A stretch of DNA of 64,000 nucleotides from Phylloscopus collybita. Taxonomy: Eukaryota > Chordata > Aves > Passeriformes > Phylloscopidae. Position numbers and translations under genes: made by a program. Below the pieces are notes generated by a model, which did not search any database, was not told the DNA's origin, and worked only from the letters and a program-made list of their open reading frames with translations. The stretch lies in the NCBI GenBank assembly GCA_027886175.1, contig JAJNNQ010000011.1, positions 3,348,001-3,412,000 of the forward strand, read 5' to 3'. Shown here in pieces: positions 21,979 to 34,512 of the stretch (its first letter is position 1; every line of letters begins with the position of its first letter).

Positions 21979-23765
21979 TCAGGAGCTCTGTGGGCAGAGA
22001 AAAGGGGGTGACCCCGGGCTGGGGGGCCCCGGGGGGAGCACACACGCTCCGGGGGAGGGGGGACACCACCCCCGGGACCCCCCCTCACCTTCCTGCGCAG
22101 GCAGAAGCCGAGCCCCAGCGCCGGGAAGACGAAGCCCAACACGAAGCCCCCGATCCCCGGCAGCATCTTGCTGCGGGCGGCGTCCGGCGGCATCTCTGGG
22201 GGGTCCGCAGGGGTCAGGACCCCCCAAAACCTCGCACAGACACCCCAGGCCCCTCCAAGCTCCCTCCCAGTCTCCCCCAGCCCACCCAGGACCCCCTGAA
22301 ACCTCCTCCCAATCCCTTCCCGGCCTCCCCAGGACCCCCCAAAGCCCCTCCTGTCCCTCTCAGGATCCCACAGCCCCCTCCCAGTTGCCCCCCAGGACCC
22401 CCAAAGCCTCTCCCAGTCCCTTCCCAGCCCCTCCAGGACTCACCCAGACCCCTCCCAGTCTCTTCCCAGCACAACCAACCTCATCCCAGTCCCGCTTTCC
22501 CATCCCCCAGCTCCTCCCAGTCCCTCCAGCCTCACTCCCATCCCTCCCAGTCACACCCAGCACCCCCAAACTCCCTCCCAGCGCCCCCCAGCACCGCCGG
22601 AACCCCATCCCACCCTCCCCAGCCCTCTCTCCAAACTCCTGCTCCGCCCTTCCACAGCCCCCAGCCCCTCTCCCAGTTCCAACCGGGTTCTCCCCAGCTC
22701 CCTCCCAGTTGCTCCCAGCACATCCCAGTGCCTCTGCCGGCCCGGCCAGCGGCTCCCCCGTGCCCCAGTGCCGGCTCAGGGGCTGCTCCAGGCTGACGTG
22801 CTCCACCTGGCAGCTGGAGGTGACCCCGCGGGGCCGGGGGGGCGTTTCCAGCAGCACCAGCAGCTGGTGGCTCCAGTCCCCGTTGGGCACCACGGCGGTG
22901 GCCACCACGTGCTCCGAGAGCTCCTGCTGGCCCTGGAACCACCTCAGCCGGCTCTGGGCAGGGGAGAAATCCATCCCGGAGCAGAGCAGGCGGCCGGGGC
23001 CGGGCTGGGAGCTCGAGGGCAGCAGCGAGATGGAAACGCTGGGGGTCACTGGGAGAGAGAGGGGACAGACTGGGATCAGCTGGGGGGAACTGGGAGAGAG
23101 AGGGGAGGGGCGGTGTGCGCTTGGGATGGACTGGGAATGGACTGGGATGAACTGGGAATGAAGCGCGCGGCGCTGGGAGGCCGAGTCCCGCGCGGGGCGC
23201 TCGGCGCTGCGGGTCTGCCTGGCAACTGATGAGTCATCAGCAACTCGCGCTCTGATTGGCTGAGAGGTGTCCGCTCCACACACGGCCGGGATGGACACGC
23301 GGGGAGGCACTGGGATCGACTGGGATGGATTGGGAGAGACTGGGATAGACTGGGATGGACTGGGATGGACTGGGAGGTGTCGGGGATGGGCCCAAGGAGG
23401 GCTGAGGGCTCTGGGTGATGCCCAGGGAGGGTTTGAGGGGCTCCAGGGTCATTGCCAGGGCAGGGCCCGAGGGGACGCGCTCTGCCCCACGCTCACCTCT
23501 GCGCTCCACCAGGAACGGGGCGGACACCTCGGAGTTGTGCCGGCAGTGCCTGTCCACCGCAGCCCGGCTGTGCTCCCTCCAGCCCGGCTCGCTGCTCCAG
23601 GAGCCGGCAACTTCTCCCCAGAGGAGGTGTCCCCCCCGTACAGCCCCACATCGCTGCCCAGGGGCAGGAGCTGCTCCCGGCTGGAGATGTTCCTCTCCAC
23701 CAACCTCACCCGCTCGGTGCCCTGAATGAAGTGACAGCCGGGCCGAACCATCTCCTGGAACAGCC
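21979..23765 (-). pseudogene. MHC class II beta chain pseudogene (exons 2-5)
   Basis: An intact gene would present peptides to CD4 T cells at the cell surface. Exon 2 (beta-1) is 23,765-23,497, exon 3 (beta-2 Ig domain) 23,048-22,764, exon 4 (transmembrane) 22,195-22,089, exon 5 21,987-21,979 (Ser-Ser-stop). Exon 3 is open, with both Ig cysteines (LLCSGMDF, SSCQVEHV) and the conserved SRHW end; exon 4 has GIGGFVLGFVF. Exon 2 is 269 bp instead of the usual 270: one base is missing near 23,622, between GEK and the VAGSW frame. The exon 3 donor is GC, not GT. Signal-peptide exon 1 is absent because an LTR starts at 23,780, 15 bases from exon 2. The class assignment is firm. Functional loss is likely, unless the missing base is an assembly error and exon 1 lies elsewhere. 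Confidence 0.85.
23305..23380. repeat. TGGGATGGAC decamer minisatellite in class II intron 2
   Basis: A short imperfect tandem array of TGGGATGGAC/TGGGATAGAC; similar words occur at 23,060-23,160. Its right edge joins the GGGGATGGGCCCAAGG sequence that also flanks the provirus at 58,688. Confidence 0.7.
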
Positions 23766-23779
23766 CTGGGTGTGCAGGA

Positions 23780-23960
23780 CTGTCCTGGTTTGGGGTAAAT
23801 TTGGGAGGAAGCCTCCAAAGGGGCTCCTCCCCACAGCCAGTCAGGGAAAAAAAGAACTTCCTCGGAAAAAAAGTGGGAAAAACTATTTATTTAAAAAACA
23901 AGACGCCCATAAGCACTAAAAAACAAATTCTTATTTCTCTACTCATCTCCAATGGATGGG
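23780..23960 (-). mobile_element. LTR fragment truncating the MHC class II pseudogene
   Basis: It begins TGTCCTGGTTTGGGG and shares the next 150 bases (AATTTGGGAGGAAGCCTCC, GAACTTC, AACTATTTATTTAA) with the LTR at 30,325. In minus orientation the end at 23,780 is the U5 end. The right boundary is unclear. It separates the class II gene from the kinase remnant. Confidence 0.55.
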
Positions 23961-24474
23961 AAGAGAGTGCATTTTGTCTGCATGAGTCTTTCCTGGCTTT
24001 CAAACACATGGTTGGAAAATGGTTCAAAAACCTGGATCAACCCTACCGTAGTGAGTCAATACCCTGTAAGTTCACTGCCCCCATGTTGTCTCAGGATTGA
24101 TTTTTTAAAGTTTCTTCAATGCTGATCAACCATCCTCGAGAGGATTTCCCTTGGCTTGCTGCCCCTCTTTTCCATGGCTGTCCATGCCAGGAACACCAGG
24201 TGCTTATTTCCAGAAAGACCACGCCTGACACGTTTTTCATCTGGCCTGTCACTCAACTGCACCTCTCCCTTGCTGACCATCTAAGACATCTCCTTTGTCA
24301 CAGCTGGGCCATTCTCCTTGAGACTGCACAGACTGCAAACAAGGCACAGCCCAGAGGGAATGTCTATTCCTTTTATTTCTGTCCTTGTCACAAAGGCACC
24401 CAAAACCAAGAATCAAGCAGAAAACCAGCGTAGCCATGCCTGTTCATCTGCAGGGCCTTGTTTCCTTCTTTCAG

Positions 24475-27412
24475 CTACCTTGTGCATGAAGAACTCTGGC
24501 TGGTGATGGAGTACATGGATGGAGGCACTCTGAACCATCTCATCAAGGAGGCTGAGCTGTGTGAACCTGAGATTGCAAGTGTCAGCCGGGAGGTGAGGGA
24601 TCCCACCTGTGCTTCCATGGGCTTGGGCAGGCTTGTCTGGGAAAAGGGCTCAGAACAGGAGCAATTCCATGTGCCAGGCTCTGTTTCTGTGTTGCTGCCA
24701 TGCTCTGGGCAAGCAGGAGCATCTCAAGTGAGCTGCCTGCCAGTGCCCCTGCACTCACTGCACTCTGTTCTTGTCCTCTTTGCTGCTGCTGTTGCATTCT
24801 CACGCTGTCTCTTGTCTTTGCTCTTCTCCACCTTGCCTCCCTAAACCTTTGCCTGTCTGCACTGCATTCCTTGCCTGTGAAAGCAAAGGTGGTGGTGGCA
24901 GCATTTGGAACAATCAGCAAAGACAAAAGAGAGACTCACTTCTCTCAGTGCTCAGCTGCAAAGGTCAGCAGTGCAGCCAAAGTGCTCTTGACTTCTGAGC
25001 ACATCCACTGCAGCAGCAGTCATTCTGGCTGCTTTGCACAGCAGAGTCTACAAGGGCAGTTGCTGTTGCTCTTTGCAAAGCTGCCCTGCCTTTCTTTAGA
25101 AAGGTGCTGCTCTGCTGGTGTAGGAGCAGCAAGCTCCTGCTCTCCAGGGCCCTGTGTCCTGCCATTACTGCCCATTCCCCTGGAGAGGGAATCTTGGAGA
25201 GCTGTTTCCTTTCTGGTGTGATGAAATCACAGCAGGGATTTTTGCCCTCCTCTTTCTGTTTTCTCTCTCAGTGCCTGCAAGGACTGCATTTTCTGCACTC
25301 CAACCATGTCATGCACAGAGATGTGAAGAGCCACAACATCCTGCTCAGAACCGATGGCTCTGTCAAGTTGGTCAGTATACTCTTGGTCAGTGCAGCGTTC
25401 CAGGGACATGTGGGGTGTGGGACTGCTTTGGAGTGACTGCCAGCCCCCCAAAAATGGTGCTGCTGGCGTTGCAGGGACCTCTGCTGTGAGCTGACCACAC
25501 GGTTGCTGCGGCACAGACCTAGCACAAGGAACAAGCAGACCAGAGTGGCTGTGCTCTGTGTGTGTCCCTTCCCAAGGGAGGGAGCAACAAGTGCAAAGCT
25601 TCAGGGAACAAAAGCCACTGCTGGAGGCAGTGTCAAAAATGGGGGGATTTTTGAAGTGGCCAATGCCATATTGCCTTGGCTAAAGTCCTGAGCAAACAGC
25701 AGGGACAGCTGTCCAGGAGACTCAACAGCACATTCTCCAACTTCTCCTGGGCAATTCTTTTGCTTGCTTTCCTCTTTGCACAGTATTCAACTCAAAACAG
25801 TCCTTTGTTTTCTCCCCAGCTGATTTTGGCTTCTCTGCTCAACTCACCTCTGAGCAGAGCAGACGGCACTCGGTGATCGGGACTCCTGCTTGGATGGCTC
25901 CTGAAGTGGTGAAAGGTCGACCCTATGGCCCCAAAGTGGACATCTGGTCTTCTGGGATTGTGGGCATTGAAATGGTGGAAGGAGAAGCTCCTTATGAGAG
26001 AGCAAGTCCTTGCTTGGTAAGGTGTCAATACTCTCTGATCCCGCTGTCTTTCTCACCTGTCCCACCTTCTGTCTGCCCTTGGACAAAATCCCATTGCCAG
26101 CTGCTGGAACTACTTCCACCACAGTCCCTTTCTGAAAAGGTCCCTGCAGCACATCAGCATCTGCTGTAGGTTTGGGTGCATGACTGGGGGAACTCCAGCC
26201 TCACCCCACGCAAACAATCTCCATGCTCAGGCAACATTTTGCTTTGGCTTAGAAGTCGTTCCAGCTCTTTTGGCTGTGGAGGCCCTACTAACAGGAAACC
26301 AGCACCTTAGAACTGGTGTCATCTTTCCTGAAATGAAGGAAAGAAACCCAAACCTAACAAAGTTTCTAAAACAGTTGTTTGAAGAGGAGAAGTGCACCCC
26401 CATTCTTCTCACAGGGAAACTTGCCTGGAACATGGACATGAGGGTGTGAAGGCCACAGAGGCTCTCGTGCTTCTTGTGCAGTGCTGCTGAAACACTCAGG
26501 GACCATCTTTCTTTCCTAAGGTGCTTTTGCTGATGTAGTTTTCATTAACAGCATCAGTCAATGAAATCTGCTGCCAAGGCCAGATCTGCTGGATGTTGGA
26601 GAAGCTGTGGCTGCACTGGGGTTTGGGGTTTTTCTTGGTCCAGGAAAGGCATCTCTGCCTCTGTGCCACGGCAGAAACAAACTGCCACTGCAGAGTGGAG
26701 CTTGAACAATGGGATCTGGGAGAGCAGTTACAGACACAGGGAAAGGAGCAGGGGAGAGATCCGTGTTTCCTTTTTCTCCAGGCTAAATGCTTGATCGCCA
26801 CAACAGGGACCCCAGAGCTGTGGCAGCCCGAGCTCCTCTCATCTTTGCTGCGTCACTTCCTGAGCTGCTGCCTGCAGACAGACGAGGCGCAGCGCTGGTC
26901 TGCCCAGGAGCTCCTGCAGGTAAAATGCCCAGGGGCTGCAGGTGGAACAGTGTCCCAGGGATGAGCTCCTCCTCCACTCAAGTGCCAGGCATCAGATGAG
27001 CCCCCCTCCTCCTCACCTCTGCTCTCGGTGCTGTTCAAAGGAGAACACTCAGCAATCCTGGACTGGGCTGGGCTGGCAGGGACCTGTCCAGGTCATCTGC
27101 TCCAAGTGCCCTGCCATGAGCAGAGACACCCTGAAAGAGATCAGGATGCTCAGTCTTGAAACATTTCCAGGCCCGGGGCACTTGTCAGCTCTTGCAGCAA
27201 GCTGTGCCACTGTTGCCCCACTGTTTCTCCTTTGACCTACTCTGACTCAATCCCTCTTTCATTTAAAAAATATTACCCTGCTTTTGAGGCTCTTAGCTTG
27301 AAAAGTAATGGTTCATTGTTGGTTTTTTTTTTTCCTTTCTGCAGCATCCATTTGTAACAGAGGCCATGGTCACATCCACCCTGGTGCCGCTGATCATTGT
27401 GGTGAAAGAGCA
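24475..27412 (+). pseudogene. PAK3-like Ser/Thr kinase remnant (C-lobe exons)
   Basis: Five exons match the C-terminal part of a p21-activated (STE20-type) kinase. Exon 24,475-24,592 has the hinge MEYMDGG. Exon 25,272-25,370 has the catalytic HRDVKSHN. Exon 25,820-26,016 has [13 protein letters not shown] and VDIWSSGI. Exon 26,782-26,919 has IATTGTPEL. The last exon starts at 27,345 (HPFVTEAM). The glycine loop and catalytic lysine exons are absent; an LTR lies at 23,780. Exon 2 ends in phase 0 at the only nearby GT, but exon 3 needs one extra base, so splicing shifts the frame. The last exon runs into an AAGAG repeat. PAK3-like kinases are known to be expanded in the zebra finch, but this copy looks dead. 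Confidence 0.8.
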
Positions 27413-27414
27413 GA

Positions 27415-27528
27415 AAGAGAAGAGAAGAGAAGAGAAGAGAAGAGAAGAGAAGAGAAGAGAAGAGAAGAGAAGAGAAGAGAAGAGAAGAGAAGAGAAGAGA
27501 AGAGAAGAGAAGAGAAGAGAAGAGAAGA
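27415..27528 (+). repeat. (AAGAG)n pentanucleotide microsatellite
   Basis: About 22 near-perfect AAGAG units. In the kinase frame it encodes a repeating Arg-Arg-Glu-Glu-Lys pentapeptide, because five bases times three gives a stop-free 15-base cycle. It directly follows VVKEQKEK of the last kinase exon. Confidence 0.95.
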
Positions 27529-27534
27529 ATGGGG

Positions 27535-27937
27535 TGTTCATAGTTGATCTATTTCTCCATGACCAGCTGTGGGGGTGGACAAGGCTCCAGTGGCTCTGCC
27601 TTGGAGGAGATAAGAAGAATTGCACAACTACCTCTGCCAGAGCCTTAAGATAAGAACCAGTCTTTCGGTTACGGCGACCAAAAAAGAGGACCACAATCCC
27701 CTACGAGATTTTATGTAGATCTGTTGCAAACTATTGGCTTTGTACCCCTTCCCCTCCCACCTTAGTTCCCCATAAAAACCTCTTGAGTTCCATAGCCCCT
27801 AGGGTACCCGTCCCTGGCTCCCTTCACCTGGAACTTTGCAATAAAGTTACCTTACGTGGAATTGCCCAACGGACCCTCACTCTCTCCTTCCCGGGCCGGC
27901 TAAGAGAGAAGCTACCTCGCAAGGGCAGAAGCTGACA
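27535..27937 (+). mobile_element. Probable solo LTR
   Basis: Within TG (27,535) and CA (27,937) lie a TATA-like CCCATAAAAAC near 27,770 and AATAAAG near 27,840, in U3-R-U5 order on plus. A pyrimidine-rich U5-like tract (CCCTCACTCTCTCC) follows. No primer site or gag follows. The ends are tentative. Confidence 0.4.
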
Positions 27938-28116
27938 ATCACTGAGCTGAGAAATCACAAGAGCGGAGAATCACTGCTCTGCCCCCCTGCTGAGGCCTTC
28001 TCTACCAGCTCAGGAGTTACTTTGACCACCCAGGGTGTCTCTAACGAGATACCTTTCGGGGTGGCTCGAAGCCTCCTGGGTCCCAGCTGCGGACCCCAGA
28101 ACCAGCTGGGATCAAT

Positions 28117-28418
28117 CCAGGTAGGAATGGTTGGCTCCTCCCACCCTGGGTGGAGCATCTCCCAATGGGATGATGGAATGTGTCCTGTCACTGCTGAGCC
28201 TTCATGGCCCATCAGCAGAAGATATCCCCCGGAGGGTGGACAGGTGGTGAAAGAGATAAGAAACACTGCCCCACCTGGTTCGAACAGCTGGCCCGTTATC
28301 AGAAAGCATCAGCCCCCCTCCCCCCTGGAGTTACAAAAGATAAAGAAAAACATCTCCCCAGCTGCCTTCAACAGATGAAATAGAATCCACATTTTTGGTT
28401 TCCTAACCCAAGACAGGT
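28117..28418 (-). mobile_element. Second LTR-like element, copy 2 (inverted)
   Basis: The reverse complement of 19,773-20,070: the minus strand starts at 28,418 with TGTCTTGGGTTAGG. Homology with the left arm stops near 28,117, at TACCTGGAT, which marks the inner breakpoint of the inverted duplication. Confidence 0.5.
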
Positions 28419-30758
28419 AGTATGTTTGGGTTTTTAGTGTTCAGGTAATTTAGAAAAATTTTGTTACTGCCTCTTTTTTTTAACCATTGAACTTTTTGTT
28501 TTATGTTTTTTTACTGGGTTTGCTGTATATAGAGATTGTTTGTACACAGATATTTTTGTGCTACACTTCCCAGGACCCGTTCCCAGAGACTGCAAGGGTT
28601 TGGGTTTTTTTATTATTTCTTGCTTGATAACTGGATTTTGTGATAGCAATTTTAAATGCTTTGCTTCAGTGTTGTTTAGAGTTGTAGCTCTGTTTGCAGC
28701 ATTTTAAAGACGGATTAATTAATTAATTACAGATTTATTAGGTTGTTGAGTGGAATTTTTTTTTAGGTTTTGAAGGTTTTTTAGGGAAAAGGATTTAATA
28801 GTAGTTTTTGGTTTTTTGCTGGTTGGTTGGGTTTGTAATCTGCTGTTGGTCAGTTTGGTTTGTGATTGGGTGTTGGGAGGTATTGAGGGGTTTTGTTTGG
28901 ATTATTGTTTCCTGGTTGATGAGTTTTGTGTGTGCGCTTTTTTGCCGGGGCGACTGTTGGTGTTTTAGGCTCCCTGTCTGGTTTAGCTGCTGTTTTGGGT
29001 TTATTATTGGGTTTAACTGCTGATTTAAGTTTTTTATTTGGTATAGTTGTTGATTTAGGTTTATTGTTTGGTTTAGATGCTGTTTGAGTAGTTGGGGTGT
29101 TGGTTGCAGTTTGAGTGACTGGGATGGTTGCTGATTTATCTCCCTGCCCCCCTGTTTCATTTGCTGTTTTACAGTAGTTTTTATATATTATTTATTTTTA
29201 TTATTATATTTATTATATTTATTATATTTATTATTTCTATATATTCATATATATTTAGTATTATTTATTTGTTATTTATATATTTATATATATTTAATTT
29301 TATATTATATTTATATTTATTTATATATTTATATATTATATGTATTTATATATTTATATATATATTTCTATATCCATTATATTTATATTTTATATATATC
29401 ATTGTATTTATTATATTTATATGATTATATTTATTATATTATTATTTAGCAGCTTGCATAAGCATATGTAGGGGCTTAATTTATTACTATAATATTTTTT
29501 TTAATTATTATGGTGGGAATTTTTAAGATATTTTTTATTTCATTTGGATCTTGAATTTGTTTACGTGAAAATTTTTAAGTCCAGGGGTCAGAAAATTTTT
29601 TTAAGGTTTGGTTTCTCTTTTTATTTTTTACACTATTCGGGCTTTTTTACACTGGGGTTTATTGAGGCGGTTTACTTTTAGATTAGCAGTTTTATCAGCC
29701 TTTCTGGAAAGCTCAGACTTTATTTTAGACAAGCTGTAAACTTTATAGAGGAAGCTTACTAGATTAAATATTAGGAGAGTGGGGTTTTTTAATATTTAGG
29801 GGATAATGACCATTTTTTAAAAGTGACGTAACTGATTTAAAAGAGAAGAAGGAAAGAAAAGACTGGAAAGCTTTATTTTTTACTTTTTTTTTTTTCACAA
29901 ACTAGGTGCAATAATTAATAAGTTTTAAAAATATGTTACTGGAACTAGGATGCAGGGTAGGACGAAGAAGATATAAACTAAATATCCTTGGCAAAAACTC
30001 CAGTACTTGTAGAAGCCTTTTATAAATTATAATTACTGAGCTTAGGAGAATAGCTATTTTAATTTGTGTATTTTTAGTGCAAAAGTTATGTGTTAAGGAC
30101 AACGTTGGAGCTATTTTGGATAAGAAAAAAAATTTAGGGACTAGAAAGGTATTAAAATTTAAAAAAAAGCTTAGGAAACAGAAACACAGAAAGGATTTTA
30201 TTTTAAAATACATTAGGGATTTAAGGAGCAACATAGCTACTGACTATTTTATTTTTCTATAAAGTATAACTAAAATGTCACTAATATATTTTTTGAGCCC
30301 CACTTGGGCGCCAATTACAATATATGTCTTGGTTTAGGGCAAATTTGGAAGGAAACCTCCAAAGGGGGTTCCTCTGGAAAGCAAACTTAAACAGCTCCTT
30401 CTCTCAGCCAGTCCAAAAAAGAAAGAACTTCTTCAGAGAAAACTAGAAAAAACTATTTATTTAACAAACAAGATGCCCACAAGCCCAAAGAATGAATAAT
30501 ATAAACCAATAAAACTTATCGCTGCTCTGAAAAAAAATAACAAACTAAAAAAATCTTTGCTACAAATACAGCTCAGCTCACTCAGTCTCTCACCAGTCCC
30601 ACTCCCTCTAAAACTCCAGGCCCCAGAAGGCTGCAATTGCAAGCTCTCACTACTCCTCTAAATTTTTCCGTCTAGAACAAATTGAAACCATGTAAAAAAA
30701 AAAAAATCCAAAAAACTTTATAAATTCAGCCAGCTAAAACTGACTAAAACCACAAATC
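28419..30758 (-). mobile_element. AT-rich ERV with LTR and tRNA-Lys-like primer site (copy 2)
   Basis: Inverted copy of 17,447-19,772. On minus, the LTR-like stretch at 30,758-30,325 ends CCAAGACA and the primer-site-like sequence is at 30,313-30,297. The interior again has no recognisable gag or pol. A Pro/Lys/Thr-type repetitive stretch at 29,150-28,800 and a long AT tract at 29,170-29,450 are present. It lies in the 3' flank of zinc finger C at the same position as copy 1 beside B, so both descend from one insertion. Confidence 0.55.
29170..29450. repeat. AT microsatellite inside the ERV, copy 2
   Basis: Long TTATTATATTTATTATA array, the expanded and rearranged counterpart of 18,745-18,990. 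Confidence 0.9.
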
Positions 30759-31010
30759 CACTCTTCTTAAGGAACTCCCAGTGTCTGTCTGTGTCCCGAT
30801 GGATCTTCCTGCCCCTGCGTTCATCCAGGTGCCCACAGGGAGCCAAGAAGATGTGGAGCCCCCCAGCCAGGTGTCTTCCCAACAGGGATCACCAGGGCTC
30901 TGCCCAATGGGGGTCACTGGGGATCATCCAACGCTGATCCTCCCACGGGGGATGGAGCTGGAGCAGCGCACGAAGCTCTTCCCGCTCTCAGGGCACTCCC
31001 AGGGCTTCCC

Positions 31011-32560
<1,550 letters not shown>

Positions 32561-32579
32561 AGAGAGAGTTCCTGGAACA

Positions 32580-34080
32580 TCCAAAGCTCACAGGAACGTT
32601 GGAATGATGCCCGAACTCACGGATGTGTGTGTGCCCCAGCAATGGAGCCGTGCACAGAGAACATTGTTCTAAAACACCCCAGCCCTGGATATTGTCCCTT
32701 CTCCATCCCTGGTTAAACTTGTAACAATTCCAAAGAGTGAGCTTTGTTTTTCACCCCCGGCTGTGATTTGGGGGGCCGAGGGGGTCCCGGGCAGCCCCCG
32801 CCACCCCCGATCACGGCCCCGCTGCTGAGCACTGACCCCGCCCCGGGGGGCACCGGGACCCCCCAAAATCCGCACCCGCAGCCCCTGCAGTGGAGCTGGG
32901 GCCTGGAGAGGCTCCTGGAACAGGGGCTGGGCAGAGGGAAATGAACAAATCAGGGATTTGTGGAAAGGGTTCAAAGGATTCACCCGGGGCAGCACAAGAG
33001 CCCGGCCAGGGGCACACCCAGGATGGGCCTGAAATGGACCCAGGACCCAGGATGGATCCCGGTCACGACTTTCACTCTTTGAGAAGTTTTGGTTCATTTC
33101 CACACCGGGGTTCATTGTCCAATTACACCTCAGGTGCTGCAGTCCCACTGTCCCAGGTCACTCTCCTCAATTCCCTGCTGTTTGCACTTTTTGGGCCCAA
33201 AGCTGCAGCGGTGCCCTTGGCTCTGGGGCTGGACAGGGAATTGTTTTGTCTGGGTGAGCTCTGAGGAGAACTCGCTCACACTTTGGCTGAAGTTCAGAGC
33301 CCCACAGCAGTGCAGCTGTAGGACTCAAAGCCCAAACTGAGCCCAGGCAGGATCTCTCCCTCATCAGCCCTTGAGGTGCCCTTGGAAGGTGAAACTCAGC
33401 CCGGAAAAACTGCTGCACAGCGTTCCTGCCCCAGGCTGGGATGGAGGTGAATCGGGCCTCAGCCTCCCCCGGCTGATGCATCCCCAGTGTCAGACACGAA
33501 GGCCAAGGCAGCGTGTCCTGCTCTGACAGACACCGCTGCCCTCCTCGCCTTCCCCTGGGCACTCCCGCAGGAGCGAGTCTGTCCCAGCCGTGCCCTGCAG
33601 GCTGACCCTGCTCTGCCTTCAGAGGAGCAGCCTGGGCAGGAAAGCTCTGCTGGGCCCCCCGAGCTCCGGCCACAGCTCCCGGCAGAGGGGAAAGCCCTGG
33701 AGAGCTGCCGGACGTGCCGGCCGTGTTGGCACTGACCTCTCCTGCAGCGGCCCTGCCGAGTCCTTCAGGAACCGTCCCGAGAGCCCCGGAGACAGAAGAG
33801 CGGAGAAGAAAGAAGCGGCGCTTTAGACGGGCTCTGCACGGGGCAGGGACTCGGCTCCCTCGGGCTGAACTGCGGCTGAATCTCTGCGAAAGCTGCGCTG
33901 AGGAGCGGCCCCGGCGCTGGGCCCGGCCCGGGCAGGAGGCCAAGGAACCGCTGCTGCCCGGAACCGCCGGGAGCTCGGGGGGAGCGGGACCTGAGGGCGC
34001 TGGGAGCTGCGGGATTGCGGGAAATGGCGGAGTGAGGGGAGAGGGAGGGGAGGGCGGGCCGTCTGCACAGCCCGCCGCTC
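32580..34080. other. GC-rich interval without a recognised gene
   Basis: CpG-rich towards the right (33,700-34,080). A minus frame of 258 codons (33,943-33,167) and several plus frames are open, but none shows a domain. Base composition explains open frames on both strands. It probably includes the promoter side facing zinc finger C. Confidence 0.3.
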
Positions 34081-34084
34081 GCCG

Positions 34085-34512
34085 CGATTGGCTGGTTCCG
34101 CCGTCAATCTATTTTCCCGCGCCCTGATTGGGCAGAGCAGAGCGGGCACAAGCCCGCGTCCCGCCACTCTGGCGCAGCAGAGCCGCCATTGTTGGAGAGT
34201 CTGTGCGGGCCCGGGGCCGCCGCTCTGCGGAGCCTGTCAATCAACGCCGACGGGCTCTTAGCCACGCCCACAGAGGGGTGACAGTGGGGCTGGGTTCACT
34301 GTGCCGTGTGCAGAGCCCGCCCCTGGCTCGCTGCCATTGGCTTATAGTGCCGTCACTCCTGGCCTCGCTGCGCGCTGATTGGACAGAGCGGGGAGAAGCG
34401 CGGCCCCGGTGCCGGCCTGTGGCCGGTCCTGGCTTTGCGAAGGCGCCATTTTTTGATCCTCAGTGCGGGCCCGGGGAGGCGGCGGCGGAGCTCGGAGGCG
34501 GCCCCGGCGCAG
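34085..34512 (+). promoter_or_regulatory. Tandem CpG/CCAAT promoters and exon 1 of ZNF D
   Basis: Two promoter modules lie head to tail: ATTGG at 34,087 and 34,127 with CCGTCAATC, then ATTGG at 34,336 and 34,378 with CCGTCACTCC. The second leads into the noncoding exon ending at 34,512 (GCGCAG|GTGGGAG). Each module resembles the single one at 12,373-12,416. Exon 1 carries one copy of the 19-bp word expanded in E. Confidence 0.6.

Noticed and set aside
21417..22796. 459-codon plus-strand frame rich in Pro and Ser
   Set aside because: It runs antisense through introns and exons of the MHC class II pseudogene, in C-rich sequence lacking stops, with no domain.
33167..33943. 258-codon minus frame in GC-rich DNA
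   Set aside because: No domain, splice context or duplicate copy supports it, and plus frames overlap it.
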